A DNA stretch of 64,000 nucleotides from Sporomusaceae bacterium FL31 (GTDB taxonomy: Bacteria; Bacillota; Negativicutes; DSM-1736; Dendrosporobacteraceae): the NCBI GenBank assembly GCA_003990955.1, contig BIFV01000001.1:103812-167811 (forward strand). Direction: 5' to 3'. Under the pieces are notes generated by a model. The model was not told the DNA's origin. It made no database searches and was given only the letters and a program-made list of their open reading frames with translations. Every line of letters starts with the position of its first letter. Position 1 is the stretch's first letter. Below, piece by piece: positions 24,027 through 32,642 of this stretch. The translations under genes and the position numbers were made by a program.

Positions 24027-25778
24027 ATGAAAAAAACAAAGATAATCTGTACAGTAGGTCCAAGTACTGATAAATCGGGAATTTTAGAAGCAATGTTGGA
24101 AGCTGGCATGAATGTTGCCCGTTTTAATTTTTCCCATGGTACGCATGAAGATCATGCAGCAAGAATTGCCTTAGTTCGAAAAGCCTCTGAAAATACAGGC
24201 AAGTCAGTGGCGCTACTGTTGGATACAAAAGGTCCAGAAATGCGGATTGGAAAATTCGCTGAAGGGAAAGTTCAACTTATCGAAGGGCAAAAGTTTGTTC
24301 TAACAACCCGCGATATTGCTGGTAGTGACAGTGAGGTATCTGTTAACCATAAATTATTACCGTCCGAAGTATCATCAGGTGATAAGATCTTACTTTCGGA
24401 TGGACTGATCGGGCTAAACGTAGAGTATGTAGAAGGACCGGATATTATCACTACTGTGTTAAACAGCGGGCAGATTAGCAATTTAAAAAGAGTTGCTGTA
24501 CCAGGCGTGGCTGTTAATCTTCCCTTTTTATCTGAGCAAGATATAGCCGATATTCTGTTTGGCGCCAAAAATGACATGGATTTTGTTGCAGCATCATTTG
24601 TGCAGCGAGCGGCTGATGTGCTAGCCATTCGCAGAGTGCTCGAAGATGTTGGTGTGACCATGGATATTATTGCGAAAATAGAAAATGCCGAAGGTGTTCA
24701 TAACATTGATGAAATATTAAAAGTGGTAGACGGTATTATGGTGGCCAGAGGCGATTTAGGTGTTGAAATACCAACCGAAGAAGTGCCTATTGTACAAAAA
24801 ATGTTAATCGATAAATGTAATAAAGCGGGCAAGCCTGTTATTACTGCTACTCAAATGCTCGAATCGATGATGGCTAATCCACGTCCGACCCGAGCAGAAG
24901 CTAGTGATATTGCCAATGCAATCATGGATGGCACTGATGTAATTATGTTAAGTGGAGAAACCGCATCAGGACAATATCCACTTGAAGCGGTTGAAATGAT
25001 GGCTAAGATTGCAATTAGGACAGAAGAATCTTTGAGCTACAGTTCACTGCTGTTATCTCAAGGCATATCCTTGCAACGGAGCAGTACTGATGCAATTAGC
25101 CACGCTACAGTCCAGGTGGCTCATGAGCTTAATGCAGCTGCAATTGTTACATCGACGGAGCGAGGTTATACGCCGCGAATGGTGTCAAAATACCGGCCAC
25201 AAGCTCCTATTGTTGCGATTACGCCTCATCTTAAAACTATTCGCAGAATGCAAATGCTCTGGGGTGTTCAACCTGTACATGGTGTTCAGTCGCAAAATAG
25301 TGATGACATGGTAGCAAATTCAGTTGACAGTGCTTTAAAATCAGGAGCGATCAAAGAAGGTGACTTGATTGTCATTACTGCTGGTGTTCCGGTTGGAATG
25401 TCAGGTACAACGAATATGTTAAGAGTCTATGTGGTTGGCGATGTCTTATTAAAGGGAACTGGAATTGGACAAAAGGTTGTAATCGGTAAAGTTTGTGCCG
25501 CCGATTCAGCTAAAGAACTTAAAGCTAAATTTAAACCAGGCGACATTTTGGTCGTTAATGCGGTTGATGATGAGACAGCAAATTTTGCAGCAAAAGCCGC
25601 TGCTATTATTGCAGAAGAGGGTGGGCTGACTTCTCATGCAGCTATTGTGGGAATTAGTTATGGCATCCCTGTTATTGTGGGCGCGGCTGGGGCTACTAAA
25701 CGTCTGAATGATGGCATGATCGTAACAGTAGATGCAGCTCGTGGTTCAGTATATCAGGGTGAAATTAATGCCCGGTAA
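24027..25778 (+). CDS. pyk: pyruvate kinase with C-terminal PEP-utilizer domain
   Basis: 583 residues. It converts phosphoenolpyruvate and ADP to pyruvate and ATP. The barrel starts KTKIICTVGPSTDKSG; the active-site segment is DIIAKIENAEGVHNIDEI, and TATQMLESM carries the K/Mg site. The allosteric C domain spans about 345-470. About 110 extra residues at the end form a swivelling phosphohistidine-like domain (EEGGLTSHAAIVGISYGIPV) as in Bacillus/Geobacillus enzymes, which are longer than the E. coli forms. The T-S-H sequence keeps the histidine. Confidence 0.95.
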   Translation: MKKTKIICTVGPSTDKSGILEAMLEAGMNVARFNFSHGTHEDHAARIALVRKASENTGKSVALLLDTKGPEMRIGKFAEGKVQLIEGQKFVLTTRDIAGSDSEVSVNHKLLPSEVSSGDKILLSDGLIGLNVEYVEGPDIITTVLNSGQISNLKRVAVPGVAVNLPFLSEQDIADILFGAKNDMDFVAASFVQRAADVLAIRRVLEDVGVTMDIIAKIENAEGVHNIDEILKVVDGIMVARGDLGVEIPTEEVPIVQKMLIDKCNKAGKPVITATQMLESMMANPRPTRAEASDIANAIMDGTDVIMLSGETASGQYPLEAVEMMAKIAIRTEESLSYSSLLLSQGISLQRSSTDAISHATVQVAHELNAAAIVTSTERGYTPRMVSKYRPQAPIVAITPHLKTIRRMQMLWGVQPVHGVQSQNSDDMVANSVDSALKSGAIKEGDLIVITAGVPVGMSGTTNMLRVYVVGDVLLKGTGIGQKVVIGKVCAADSAKELKAKFKPGDILVVNAVDDETANFAAKAAAIIAEEGGLTSHAAIVGISYGIPVIVGAAGATKRLNDGMIVTVDAARGSVYQGEINAR

Positions 25779-25794
25779 TCTTTGAATTAAAGAA

Positions 25795-25832
25795 GCCGCT
25801 CTTAATTTCGCGTGGGCGAATTTAAGGGCGGC
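25795..25832 (+). terminator. hairpin after pyk
   Basis: GCCGCTCTTAATTTCGC pairs with the GCGAATTTAAGGGCGGC arm, with one T-T mismatch and a G-U pair. The T run after it is weak (TAAGTCTT), so termination is likely but not sure. Confidence 0.55.
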
Positions 25833-25905
25833 TAAGTCTTAATAAAAACTCAATTGGGAAACTGGTCCAACAATAGGCGTACTTTATCAGAGTGGAGGGC
25901 ACCTT

Positions 25906-27279
25906 ATGCAATTCGGGATAGGATTTCTGTTTAGCTTGATAGGAGGAGCTCTTCTATTACGGTGGTATTTTGTACGGCGACTCGACTGGCGAATTAAAGT
26001 ACTGACAATAAAGCTAGGGAGACTTGCGAGCCGCAGTAAATTGAATAAGGTGCAAAACATTGCTCTGATGAGAAGTATCTACAGATGTATTAATGACTGT
26101 ATTGTTCAAAATAATCATACTGCTGCTTATCAAGCTGTCGATTTATTGAAATTGGCTTTAGGGGAGCGACTGGCGAGATCTAATGAGTCAATGAGACTAA
26201 TGGCGTTAGCTGTGGCTGCATTACGAGCCAAGCAACCTGACATTGCCAGTCATATACTGGATGCCTATAAGCCGCTCATCCGAAACTTGAGTGATGATGA
26301 GAGAGTAGTCGCTATTGAGCAATTAACATTGATTGCTATGGTAGCGCTTAAAGCCCGTTATAACTTTATGATTGCTAAAGTTGCTGATGAAATTTTCACT
26401 ATTATCGAGCAGCAGGATAAGCGATTAGAAAAAAAAATCATTTCAGCCGGATTGCGAGGCTTGAGGATTATTGGAGTCATGGCGCTGCGCCGGCATGATG
26501 AGGCACTGTTTCGAGAAATAAGCCTAAGGGTTGGCAATCTACATTATATTGATGAAGAAATCGCAAAAGCAGTTGTTGGAGTACTGAATGAATGGCTGCA
26601 CCGTGTCATTAAAATCGAAGATCAGGCTATGTTTTTACTTGTACTGCAGCTTTGTTTGCACTATATTGATAAAAATGAACTTAGCGATAATATTTATGAC
26701 TTAGTCGTTCTGGAATGGCAAAATCTCGCCGGGACAGCTGCGCTTAATCCTAGGTCACGTATGGCCGCGGAGATTATTGATTTTTTGCTTACGATAGCAG
26801 AAAAGCGGGTTAACGAAGCTTTTTGGACTTTGGTTATTTCAGCGACTGCGAAGACGGGCAGATTAGCAGTATCGCAACATGATGATATTGAAACTAGCTT
26901 TACTACGCTGTATCCATTGCTTGATGCTGGAAGGCGAATGTTGTCTGCAGAATTGAAATTTCACAAAACCAGTGATGGTTTGCGAGAAAAGGTATTATTT
27001 TTGATTGTCCGGGAATGTGTGATGATCGCATCTCTAATCGCAAGGAAAGATATGACCAGTTCAACTGGTGAGGTATTTGGCAAGCTGTATTATTGTTGGA
27101 TTAATGATCCACAGGTGCGGGGAAGTCAAAAATCAATTAAGAAATTCTGTCAATTTTTAATTTTATATTGGATGAAATATCGACACCGTCAGGCTAGACG
27201 TGGCATGGTTGAGCATAGTGATATTACCGAACCATCATTACTGACAGACGCAGAGAAAGAGCGGCTTGGTTTAACATAA
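25906..27279 (+). CDS. membrane-anchored helical protein of unknown function
   Basis: 457 residues. One N-terminal hydrophobic segment (residues 3-22) is followed by Arg-rich sequence and then an almost all-helical region with repeated Leu/Ala patterns, resembling a TPR- or HEAT-like solenoid. No catalytic motif, cysteine cluster or family hallmark was recognised. RBS GGAGGG lies a few bases before the ATG. It converges on the acyltransferase gene with stops two bases apart. Confidence 0.6.
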   Translation: MQFGIGFLFSLIGGALLLRWYFVRRLDWRIKVLTIKLGRLASRSKLNKVQNIALMRSIYRCINDCIVQNNHTAAYQAVDLLKLALGERLARSNESMRLMALAVAALRAKQPDIASHILDAYKPLIRNLSDDERVVAIEQLTLIAMVALKARYNFMIAKVADEIFTIIEQQDKRLEKKIISAGLRGLRIIGVMALRRHDEALFREISLRVGNLHYIDEEIAKAVVGVLNEWLHRVIKIEDQAMFLLVLQLCLHYIDKNELSDNIYDLVVLEWQNLAGTAALNPRSRMAAEIIDFLLTIAEKRVNEAFWTLVISATAKTGRLAVSQHDDIETSFTTLYPLLDAGRRMLSAELKFHKTSDGLREKVLFLIVRECVMIASLIARKDMTSSTGEVFGKLYYCWINDPQVRGSQKSIKKFCQFLILYWMKYRHRQARRGMVEHSDITEPSLLTDAEKERLGLT

Positions 27280-27280
27280 A

Positions 27281-28420
27281 TTAAGTCGCTTGTTTTATTT
27301 TTGGGCTTCCGGAATTGCCGTTAAGCAGAGTCCCGACTAAAGGAAAGGCTTTGCTTGTTTTTTCGATAACTATTGAAAAGAGCATACTAAACCAAACTGT
27401 GAGAAGATAAAAAGTGATGGTAACAGCAGCTGTCATAATTTTTCCGGTTTTTGCAATAAAAGTAATGAGATAATACATCACTAAGGGATGTACTAAGTAG
27501 ACCGAGTATGAATGTTTTCCTAAAGCTGATAGTAGATTTGAAACCCCTTTTGGTAAAGACTCAGACGAAAACAAATTAAAGAAAAAGAGGGTTGCTGTTA
27601 AGGTGTAGATGACACCGATTGGACTAAGCTGATGAGCTGTATTAACAGCCTGTTCCGGTGTATAGCCTTTTGCATAGAGCAAAAAGTAGTAAAAGGACAA
27701 TATTCCTGTTAATGAAAATATAAAGGTCCAATTAATTGCTCTACGGTATTTTTCAAGATAGGCTAAAAAGTTATGGTAATGTACTGCGCAGACACCACCT
27801 AAAAGAAAAATAAAAATATAATGAATAACCCAATAACTAAGACGATGTTGAATAGCTATATTCAGATAATGATTCGTAAAATTTGGTGCTAAAAGATAGC
27901 TGGAATAATAATTAAATAGGATTTGTAACATTAGCATTACACCTAAATATTTCAGTGGTTTTGGAGAAATTAGGCGGATGATAAGCCGCCAAAGCGGCAT
28001 TAGTGAATAAAACCATAAAAGAATGACCAGGAAGTATAACTGATACGAAGCAAGCCCGAACGTTAGATATTGCAGTAATGTCGATGGTCTCCATGGAGCG
28101 CTATCACCGCTAATCAATGTATAATGAATCATGTAAATAAGTGACCAAACGATATACGGGATAAAAACTGTACGGAGTCGGCGTTTCATAAACTGCGGGT
28201 AATCTAGTTTGGCAAATAAATTTTGGTTGCGAAACAACCCAAAAGCCGAGACAAAGAAAAAAATTGGAACACTAAAACGAGTGAAGATTTCTAATACCGC
28301 AAATAAATGTACGTTTACAAATGGGTTGGCTAGTGAATAGGCTCCGGTATGGATGCCTATAACACCAAGCATGGATATTCCGCGTATATATTCAATAGCA
28401 TTAATTCTCTGATATGACAT
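27281..28420 (-). CDS. membrane acyltransferase (PF01757)
   Basis: 379 residues with about ten transmembrane helices. The start IEYIRGISMLGVIGIHTG gives the family Arg-Gly and His in the first helix, and FWFSVPIFFF-type sequence follows (RFSVPIFFFVSAFGL). These enzymes O-acetylate or succinylate surface polysaccharides or lipids; closest in style to IcaC/WecH-like proteins. The acceptor is unknown. RBS AGGAGTG upstream. Confidence 0.82.
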   Translation of the reverse strand: MSYQRINAIEYIRGISMLGVIGIHTGAYSLANPFVNVHLFAVLEIFTRFSVPIFFFVSAFGLFRNQNLFAKLDYPQFMKRRLRTVFIPYIVWSLIYMIHYTLISGDSAPWRPSTLLQYLTFGLASYQLYFLVILLWFYSLMPLWRLIIRLISPKPLKYLGVMLMLQILFNYYSSYLLAPNFTNHYLNIAIQHRLSYWVIHYIFIFLLGGVCAVHYHNFLAYLEKYRRAINWTFIFSLTGILSFYYFLLYAKGYTPEQAVNTAHQLSPIGVIYTLTATLFFFNLFSSESLPKGVSNLLSALGKHSYSVYLVHPLVMYYLITFIAKTGKIMTAAVTITFYLLTVWFSMLFSIVIEKTSKAFPLVGTLLNGNSGSPKIKQAT

Positions 28421-28582
28421 GGGACACTCCTAACAATTAAATTTCTTAACTTAACTAGGTCTGTTCCGACTCTAACTAAAATTATACCTAATACAAGCCA
28501 TTTCTGCTAGTCTACATTCTTTTGTATGAGCCTGGTCTATATTTCAGTTGAGAAAATATGCTGCCAAGGAGGAAAGCACTGG

Positions 28583-29050
28583 ATGGATGAACGAATGATT
28601 GGATTACCAGCACCTGATTTTAGCCTGTCAGCCGCAGATGGCTCGATAATTAGCCTCAGTCAGTTCAAAGGTAGAAAGGGTGTCTTGTATTTTTATCCTA
28701 AAGATAACACACCAGCCTGTTCGGCTCAGGCTAAAGCCTTTAGTGATGCATTTAAAGAAATCTCAGAACTTGGAACAATTATATTAGGTATCAGCAGGGA
28801 TAGTATTTCATCTCATGCCAAATTTATTGCCAAGTTGGATTTACCATTTTTATTGCTGAGTGACCCTGGTGAAGTCGTTTGTCAGTTGTATGACGTGATT
28901 AAGGAAAAAAATATGTATGGTAAAAAGGTACGCGGGATCGAAAGATCAACTTTTATTATTGATGAGCACGGAATTCTAATTCATGAGTTTCGAAAAGTGA
29001 AGGTTGCCACACATATTAGTGAAGTTTTAACTGTGTTAAAAAATCTATAA
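28583..29050 (+). CDS. Bcp/PrxQ-type peroxiredoxin
   Basis: 155 residues. It reduces peroxides using a reactive cysteine. Thioredoxin fold with VLYFYPKDNTPACSAQAKAF; peroxidatic Cys is C46. The usual second cysteine five residues later is Lys/Ala here, so it is a 1-Cys form unless C100 (GEVVCQLYDV) acts as resolving residue. ATG 28583 follows AAGGAGG at good distance; an in-frame ATG at 28526 is upstream of that site and less likely. Confidence 0.85.
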   Translation: MDERMIGLPAPDFSLSAADGSIISLSQFKGRKGVLYFYPKDNTPACSAQAKAFSDAFKEISELGTIILGISRDSISSHAKFIAKLDLPFLLLSDPGEVVCQLYDVIKEKNMYGKKVRGIERSTFIIDEHGILIHEFRKVKVATHISEVLTVLKNL

Positions 29051-29206
29051 AAACAGGTAGGTCATCTAGATTAGAAAAGAGGGGATACTTTTCTTTTTTA
29101 TTTAGGACAAAAACCAAGTTTGCATAATTTATTCATTAAATTGACTTGATAGTAAAACAAATGTTACGATAGGGGTAATACTTTACAGTGAGAGGAGGTT
29201 GATAGA

Positions 29207-29518
29207 GTGAATCAAATTTGGCTGCAAATATTTGCGGTGATGATTGGCGGCAGTGCCTTAAAGTATGTTTTTTCTAATCAGTTAATCTGGGTCGTTATCG
29301 ATCTTGCAGTATTAGGGATTGCTTTTGTTCTGCTAAAGCGCTATCCTTATATTGATCTTAAAAAGAGCATGTCCTATCTGGGAGCTTTAACCGTGATATC
29401 TGTTCTTGTTGATTTAGGAGTTGTCGGTGGTGAAGTTGGCAATATAGCCGTTTTAGGATTGTTAGCGTGGATGATATTTGGCGGTGGTTTCGGCGGTGGG
29501 CGCCGGCCAAAAAGATAG
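29207..29518 (+). CDS. small membrane protein with Gly-rich C-terminus, unknown
   Basis: 103 residues. Three or four hydrophobic helices cover residues 3-90, ending in MIFGGGFGGGRRPKR. It resembles uncharacterised short membrane proteins of clostridia and Negativicutes; no function is known. GTG start with AGAGGAGG upstream, and its own terminator follows. Confidence 0.65.
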   Translation: MNQIWLQIFAVMIGGSALKYVFSNQLIWVVIDLAVLGIAFVLLKRYPYIDLKKSMSYLGALTVISVLVDLGVVGGEVGNIAVLGLLAWMIFGGGFGGGRRPKR

Positions 29519-29531
29519 TTACATACAATTG

Positions 29532-29567
29532 AAAAAGCGTCTACTAAGAGCTAGTAGGCGCTTTTTT
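29532..29567 (+). terminator. intrinsic terminator
   Basis: A 15-bp stem (29532-29546 with 29552-29566) with one G-T pair, loop AGAGC and a T run; serves the membrane protein gene at 29207. Confidence 0.85.
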
Positions 29568-29615
29568 CAATTTGTGAATCAGAGCGGAAATCAAGGATTA
29601 CGTTCTCTTTCTTCG

Positions 29616-30329
29616 CTATAATGCCTTTGATATCAGACTGCCGTTGACCTTAAGCCAATTTCGACATGCTTTAAAGTTAGGTATGTACATACCTACCATT
29701 TGCCAAAAATCACTCGAATGATTCGGCACCTTGAGGTGACACAATTCGTGCACAATGAGATAATTGATAACCTCTGTAGGTGCCATGATGATTCGCCAAT
29801 TATAGTTGATATTCCCCAGGGAAGAGCAACTGCCCCACCGTGTTTTTTGATCTTTGATAAAAATACGTTTTGGCTTAACACCAAGCTTTTGACTCCATTC
29901 AGCCGTAAGGGGAGACAGTAGTCGGGAAGCCTGCTCTTTATACCAAGCTCTCAACAAGCTGCGAATTAAAGCTTCTTCATTATTTATAAGCCTTAAGCGA
30001 ATGATTCTAGGTTCAAGTTGTATAGATGGAGTATTATTAGTTGCCTGCTCAAAGATTAGTTCGTGCGGGACACCCATAAATAACAACTCTGAACCGTGAT
30101 CAACTGAATTATTCAGAGGATTTCTAGCAATTTCCTGGTAGTGCAGCATGTGTTTAGTAATCCACTTGGTTTTTAAGTATAATATTTTTTCTACTTCAGA
30201 TCGGGTGGTTTTGGAAGGGGCAGTAATAGCAATCCGATCCAGTGCAATAATCTTAAGTTGTATAGTCTTTCTTTTTTTATAGCTGACCGAGTAGCTAATA
30301 TCGCGGTCAGCAATGCGGACGATAGGCAT
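29616..30329 (-). CDS. YgjP/SprT-like zinc metallopeptidase (DUF45, M48-related)
   Basis: 237 residues. The signature HELCHLKVPNHSSDFW is HExxH plus the third His of the YgjP family. Upstream is the conserved KTRWGSCSSLGNINYNWR motif. Such proteins are soluble and often adjoin DNA-processing genes, but substrates are unknown. N-terminal beta-rich part (residues 1-70) is normal for the family. Confidence 0.85.
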   Translation of the reverse strand: MPIVRIADRDISYSVSYKKRKTIQLKIIALDRIAITAPSKTTRSEVEKILYLKTKWITKHMLHYQEIARNPLNNSVDHGSELLFMGVPHELIFEQATNNTPSIQLEPRIIRLRLINNEEALIRSLLRAWYKEQASRLLSPLTAEWSQKLGVKPKRIFIKDQKTRWGSCSSLGNINYNWRIIMAPTEVINYLIVHELCHLKVPNHSSDFWQMVGMYIPNFKACRNWLKVNGSLISKAL

Positions 30330-30421
30330 AGCAGTATCCTTTGTTTTTTATCTTGATCATTGTGCTGATAGTAATCATGGCAGCATGATCATGCACTTGT
30401 AAACAGAGCGAATAGTTTAGT

Positions 30422-30865
30422 TTATGAGATAGCAAGAAGTGCTGCTTTGACAATTGCTTCTGCCTGGCTTGCAGCAGAAATTTTTGTAACTGGTTTTGCA
30501 GAACTCTCAAAGCTAAGTGTATACGTAGTTTGACCATCGGCAGTTACTTCTTCAGAATGATGGGTAAATCCTAATGCGGTCATTTTCTCAATAATCGATT
30601 GTGCATGCGTCAAGGTGGTGGAATAGGCCGGGACGTTTTCGTCAAAATTCTCACGATATTTTAACTCTTGAAAATCAGCTGGCTTTACGGGGATAAATAC
30701 GCCTCCGGCTTCGTCTAATTCCTTTTGAGTGCCAATCCATTTTATAGCCATTTCAGCACTAAACCGAAGCAAATGGGTAATCCACATATAGTCCATGATT
30801 TTTAGCGCAGCCTCTCGATCTAAATCACGACCAGGTTTCAGAGCAATGATTTTATTATTAGACAT
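30422..30865 (-). CDS. phage ABA-sandwich-like small protein
   Basis: 147 residues. The N-terminal segment RDLDREAALKIMDYMW, the middle ENVPAYSTTLTHAQSIIEKM and the alternation of helix and strand resemble the Phage_ABA_S domain found in phage and in chromosomal remnants. Function unknown. ATG 30865 follows TAGGAGGT; the frame extends upstream without an RBS. No other phage genes are near, so it is probably domesticated or simply shares the fold. Confidence 0.6.
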   Translation of the reverse strand: MSNNKIIALKPGRDLDREAALKIMDYMWITHLLRFSAEMAIKWIGTQKELDEAGGVFIPVKPADFQELKYRENFDENVPAYSTTLTHAQSIIEKMTALGFTHHSEEVTADGQTTYTLSFESSAKPVTKISAASQAEAIVKAALLAIS

Positions 30866-30924
30866 GCGTGTACCTCCTAGATATAAACTAAAACTGTCAC
30901 TTAAACGACCACTATCACAATTGA

Positions 30925-30972
30925 TAAATAAAAGAAGGCTTGTGCTTAGGTCCTGTGGACTCGGCACAAGCC
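30925..30972 (-). terminator. terminator of the hemerythrin gene
   Basis: GGCTTGTGC (30937-30945) and GCACAAGCC (30964-30972) form a 9-bp stem with an inner GTCC/GGAC stem. Read on the minus strand it is followed by TTCTTTTATTT. A second small inverted repeat, CCAATTAT/ATAATTGG (30971-30995), overlaps it. Confidence 0.7.
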
Positions 30973-31043
30973 AATTATAACTTTATCATAATTGGCCGGA
31001 GTATGTAAAGTTATTCGAAGGTGCAGCATAATTCGAATTCAAT

Positions 31044-31457
31044 TTAGCTAGAGAGCAGCGGATAGAGTTGTGTATTTTCCTTCTCTATGCGTTTGGTTAT
31101 TGCAGAGAATATGGCTTTTGTCTCATTCGAAAAAAGATTTGGATCATTCAATATTTGCCTTGAGCTAAGATATTTAGTTTTATAACTTTCGAATACTTTT
31201 GCTAAATCGCCCATTTCATCGGAAAACATACGGCTTACGCTTTGAACTTTGGCATCGGGATGAAGGGTTAAGGCTGGATAGACAAATTTGTCTTCTGTAG
31301 TCATATGTACTTTGAGCTTACCAGCTAACTGTCCAATTAATAAAGTGATATTGAAGGCGTTATCTGAAATTTGCTGGTTGGTCTTATAGGTAAGGATTTG
31401 AGCGGCAATATCGAGAATATCATTGTGTTGTCGAATTAAGTTTTTAGTATCTGTCAT
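31044..31457 (-). CDS. hemerythrin-like (HHE) domain protein
   Basis: 137 residues forming four helices with metal-ligand patterns RQHNDILDIA (H11), KVHMTTEDKFVYPAL and KENTQLYPLL. Bacterial HHE proteins bind a di-iron centre and act in oxygen, NO or redox sensing or repair. The last helix has no obvious second histidine, so the iron site may be incomplete or use Glu. Monocistronic with its own terminator downstream. Confidence 0.8.
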   Translation of the reverse strand: MTDTKNLIRQHNDILDIAAQILTYKTNQQISDNAFNITLLIGQLAGKLKVHMTTEDKFVYPALTLHPDAKVQSVSRMFSDEMGDLAKVFESYKTKYLSSRQILNDPNLFSNETKAIFSAITKRIEKENTQLYPLLSS

Positions 31458-31536
31458 GTTACTATCCCCTTTTTTTACTTGACTTGTTACTGTAAGTATA
31501 ATTGATTATTGGGAAGGCTACCGTGTCCTATATCAC

Positions 31537-31589
31537 AAAAAAAGCAAGAACATTTCAAAACTATAATTTGAAATGTTCTTGCTTTTTTT
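31537..31589 (-). terminator. bidirectional terminator
   Basis: A perfect 23-bp inverted repeat (31537-31559 with 31567-31589) with T runs on both strands. It ends the small gene at 31605-31751 on the minus strand and can also stop plus-strand readthrough. Confidence 0.9.
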
Positions 31590-31604
31590 AAATAATGATG
31601 CGGT

Positions 31605-31751
31605 TTAATATTTTGTTGAATTTTCCTCAACAGTTTGTTCCGATCGCTGTTTAGCCTGGCTTCCGAGGCTGCGCAACTCAAATTTGTTAATTGGACTGTC
31701 TTTTTTTTGACCTAAATGCTTCTCAAATTCTTTTATTTCTGACTCCTTCAT
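31605..31751 (-). CDS. 48-residue hydrophilic protein, unknown
   Basis: MKESEIKEFEKHLGQKKDSP and onward, a highly charged 48-residue protein, no cysteine. ATG 31751 follows TAGGAGGTG; the longer frame to 31874 has no RBS. The terminator at 31537 follows. Its upstream region abuts the first copy of the 372-bp repeat. Confidence 0.6.
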   Translation of the reverse strand: MKESEIKEFEKHLGQKKDSPINKFELRSLGSQAKQRSEQTVEENSTKY

Positions 31752-31870
31752 GCAATGGCACCTCCTAGAATATTTGTCTTGTGGATACTTATAGTCTCTT
31801 AAAGTAATGAGAATAATATTGCAGGAAAAATTATCATATTCAATTATAGAATAACAATCATTCGAAAAAG

Positions 31871-31895
31871 GCATGATACATAAGAAGTATCATGC
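31871..31895 (+). promoter_or_regulatory. palindrome upstream of small-gene promoter, copy 1
   Basis: GCATGATAC and GTATCATGC are perfect inverted repeats around ATAAGAA, about 25 bases before the -35 element. Looks like a regulator binding site. In copy 2 (32243-32267) it is GCATGATGC/GTGTCATGC. Confidence 0.55.
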
Positions 31896-31918
31896 GAATA
31901 TTTCATATTTTAAGAATA

Positions 31919-31948
31919 TTTACAAAATACATACTATTAGCGTATAAT
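31919..31948 (+). promoter_or_regulatory. promoter of small membrane gene, copy 1
   Basis: TTTACA (31919-31924), 18-bp spacer, TATAAT (31943-31948). The same promoter recurs 372 bases later. Confidence 0.75.
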
Positions 31949-31982
31949 TAAGACAAGCTAAATCTGAAAGGAGCTGTTAATA

Positions 31983-32096
31983 ATGACACCAGAAATGAAA
32001 CCACAAACTTCTTTATTGGATGGACTCAAGTACTTTACTTTCATGGCAGGCTCGTTAGTAGTATTCGGAGGAGTATTGTTCCTGTTCGGACGTTAA
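31983..32096 (+). CDS. 37-residue single-helix membrane protein, copy 1
   Basis: MTPEMKPQTSLLDGLKYFTF then a hydrophobic glycine-rich helix ending LFLFGR. AAAGGAG lies 8 bases upstream. The protein is identical to copy 2 at 32355. Promoter, terminator and exact duplication argue that it is a real expressed gene. Function unknown; it resembles tiny one-helix proteins that join membrane complexes, but no family was recognised. Confidence 0.75.
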   Translation: MTPEMKPQTSLLDGLKYFTFMAGSLVVFGGVLFLFGR

Positions 32097-32139
32097 TTAG
32101 CGATCATAAGCTCTTATAAGTAACTGGTTACGCAAATGG

Positions 32140-32169
32140 CCCTCTAGTTCACTGAACTAGAGGGTTTTT
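32140..32169 (+). terminator. terminator of small gene copy 1
   Basis: CCCTCTAGTTC (32140-32150) pairs perfectly with GAACTAGAGGG (32154-32164), then TTTTT. Confidence 0.85.
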
Positions 32170-32354
32170 AAATTCGAGAAAAGAATAATATTGCAGGAAA
32201 AATTATCATATTCAATTATAGAATAACAATCATTCTAAAAAGGCATGATGCATAAGAAGTGTCATGCGAATATTTCATATTTTAAGAATATTTACAAAAT
32301 ACATAATATTAGCGTATAATTAAGACAAGCTAAATCTGAAAGGAGCTGTTAATA

Positions 32355-32468
32355 ATGACACCAGAAATGAAACCACAAACTTCTTTATTGGATGGACTTA
32401 AGTATTTTACTTTTATGGCAGGCTCATTAGTAGTATTCGGAGGAGTATTGTTCCTGTTCGGACGTTAA
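32355..32468 (+). CDS. 37-residue single-helix membrane protein, copy 2
   Basis: Encodes the same 37 residues as the gene at 31983; the few DNA differences inside it are silent (for example CTC to CTT and GTACTT to GTATTT). That means the protein is under selection after duplication. It has its own Shine-Dalgarno, promoter and terminator. Confidence 0.75.
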   Translation: MTPEMKPQTSLLDGLKYFTFMAGSLVVFGGVLFLFGR

Positions 32469-32513
32469 CTTGCAATCATAAGCGCATATTGGTAATTTGA
32501 TTACGCTCAATAA

Positions 32514-32544
32514 CCCTCTAGTCTATAGACTAGAGGGTTTCATT
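32514..32544 (+). terminator. terminator of small gene copy 2
   Basis: CCCTCTAGTCTA and TAGACTAGAGGG are perfect complements, followed by TTT and a further T-rich stretch. The loop half differs from copy 1 while pairing is kept. Confidence 0.8.
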
Positions 32545-32642
32545 TTGTAAACCTTTTCATAAATCTTATAGTTTAATGAGCATAAAGTGTTATATAATAA
32601 AAAGAAACGTAGTTTTTAAATCTATATAAAGGGGAGATCGCT

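Larger units (their letters stand above)
31810..32170 (+). repeat. tandem repeat, copy 1
   Basis: First unit of a direct repeat (offset 372 bp) that holds a palindrome, promoter, 37-residue gene and terminator. The promoter/gene part is nearly identical in both copies; the part after the stop codon is more diverged. Confidence 0.9.
32182..32544 (+). repeat. tandem repeat, copy 2
   Basis: Second unit, starting AGAATAATATTGCAGG, 372 bases after the first. Contains promoter TTTACA-18-TATAAT (32291-32320) and the second small gene. Confidence 0.9.

Noticed and set aside
30422..30865. Prophage remnant
   Set aside because: Only one phage-like small protein is present, with no integrase, structural genes or att repeats nearby.
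30937..30995. Structured RNA between the phage-like and hemerythrin genes
   Set aside because: The stem is followed by a T-rich stretch on the minus strand directly after the hemerythrin gene, so a terminator explains it.
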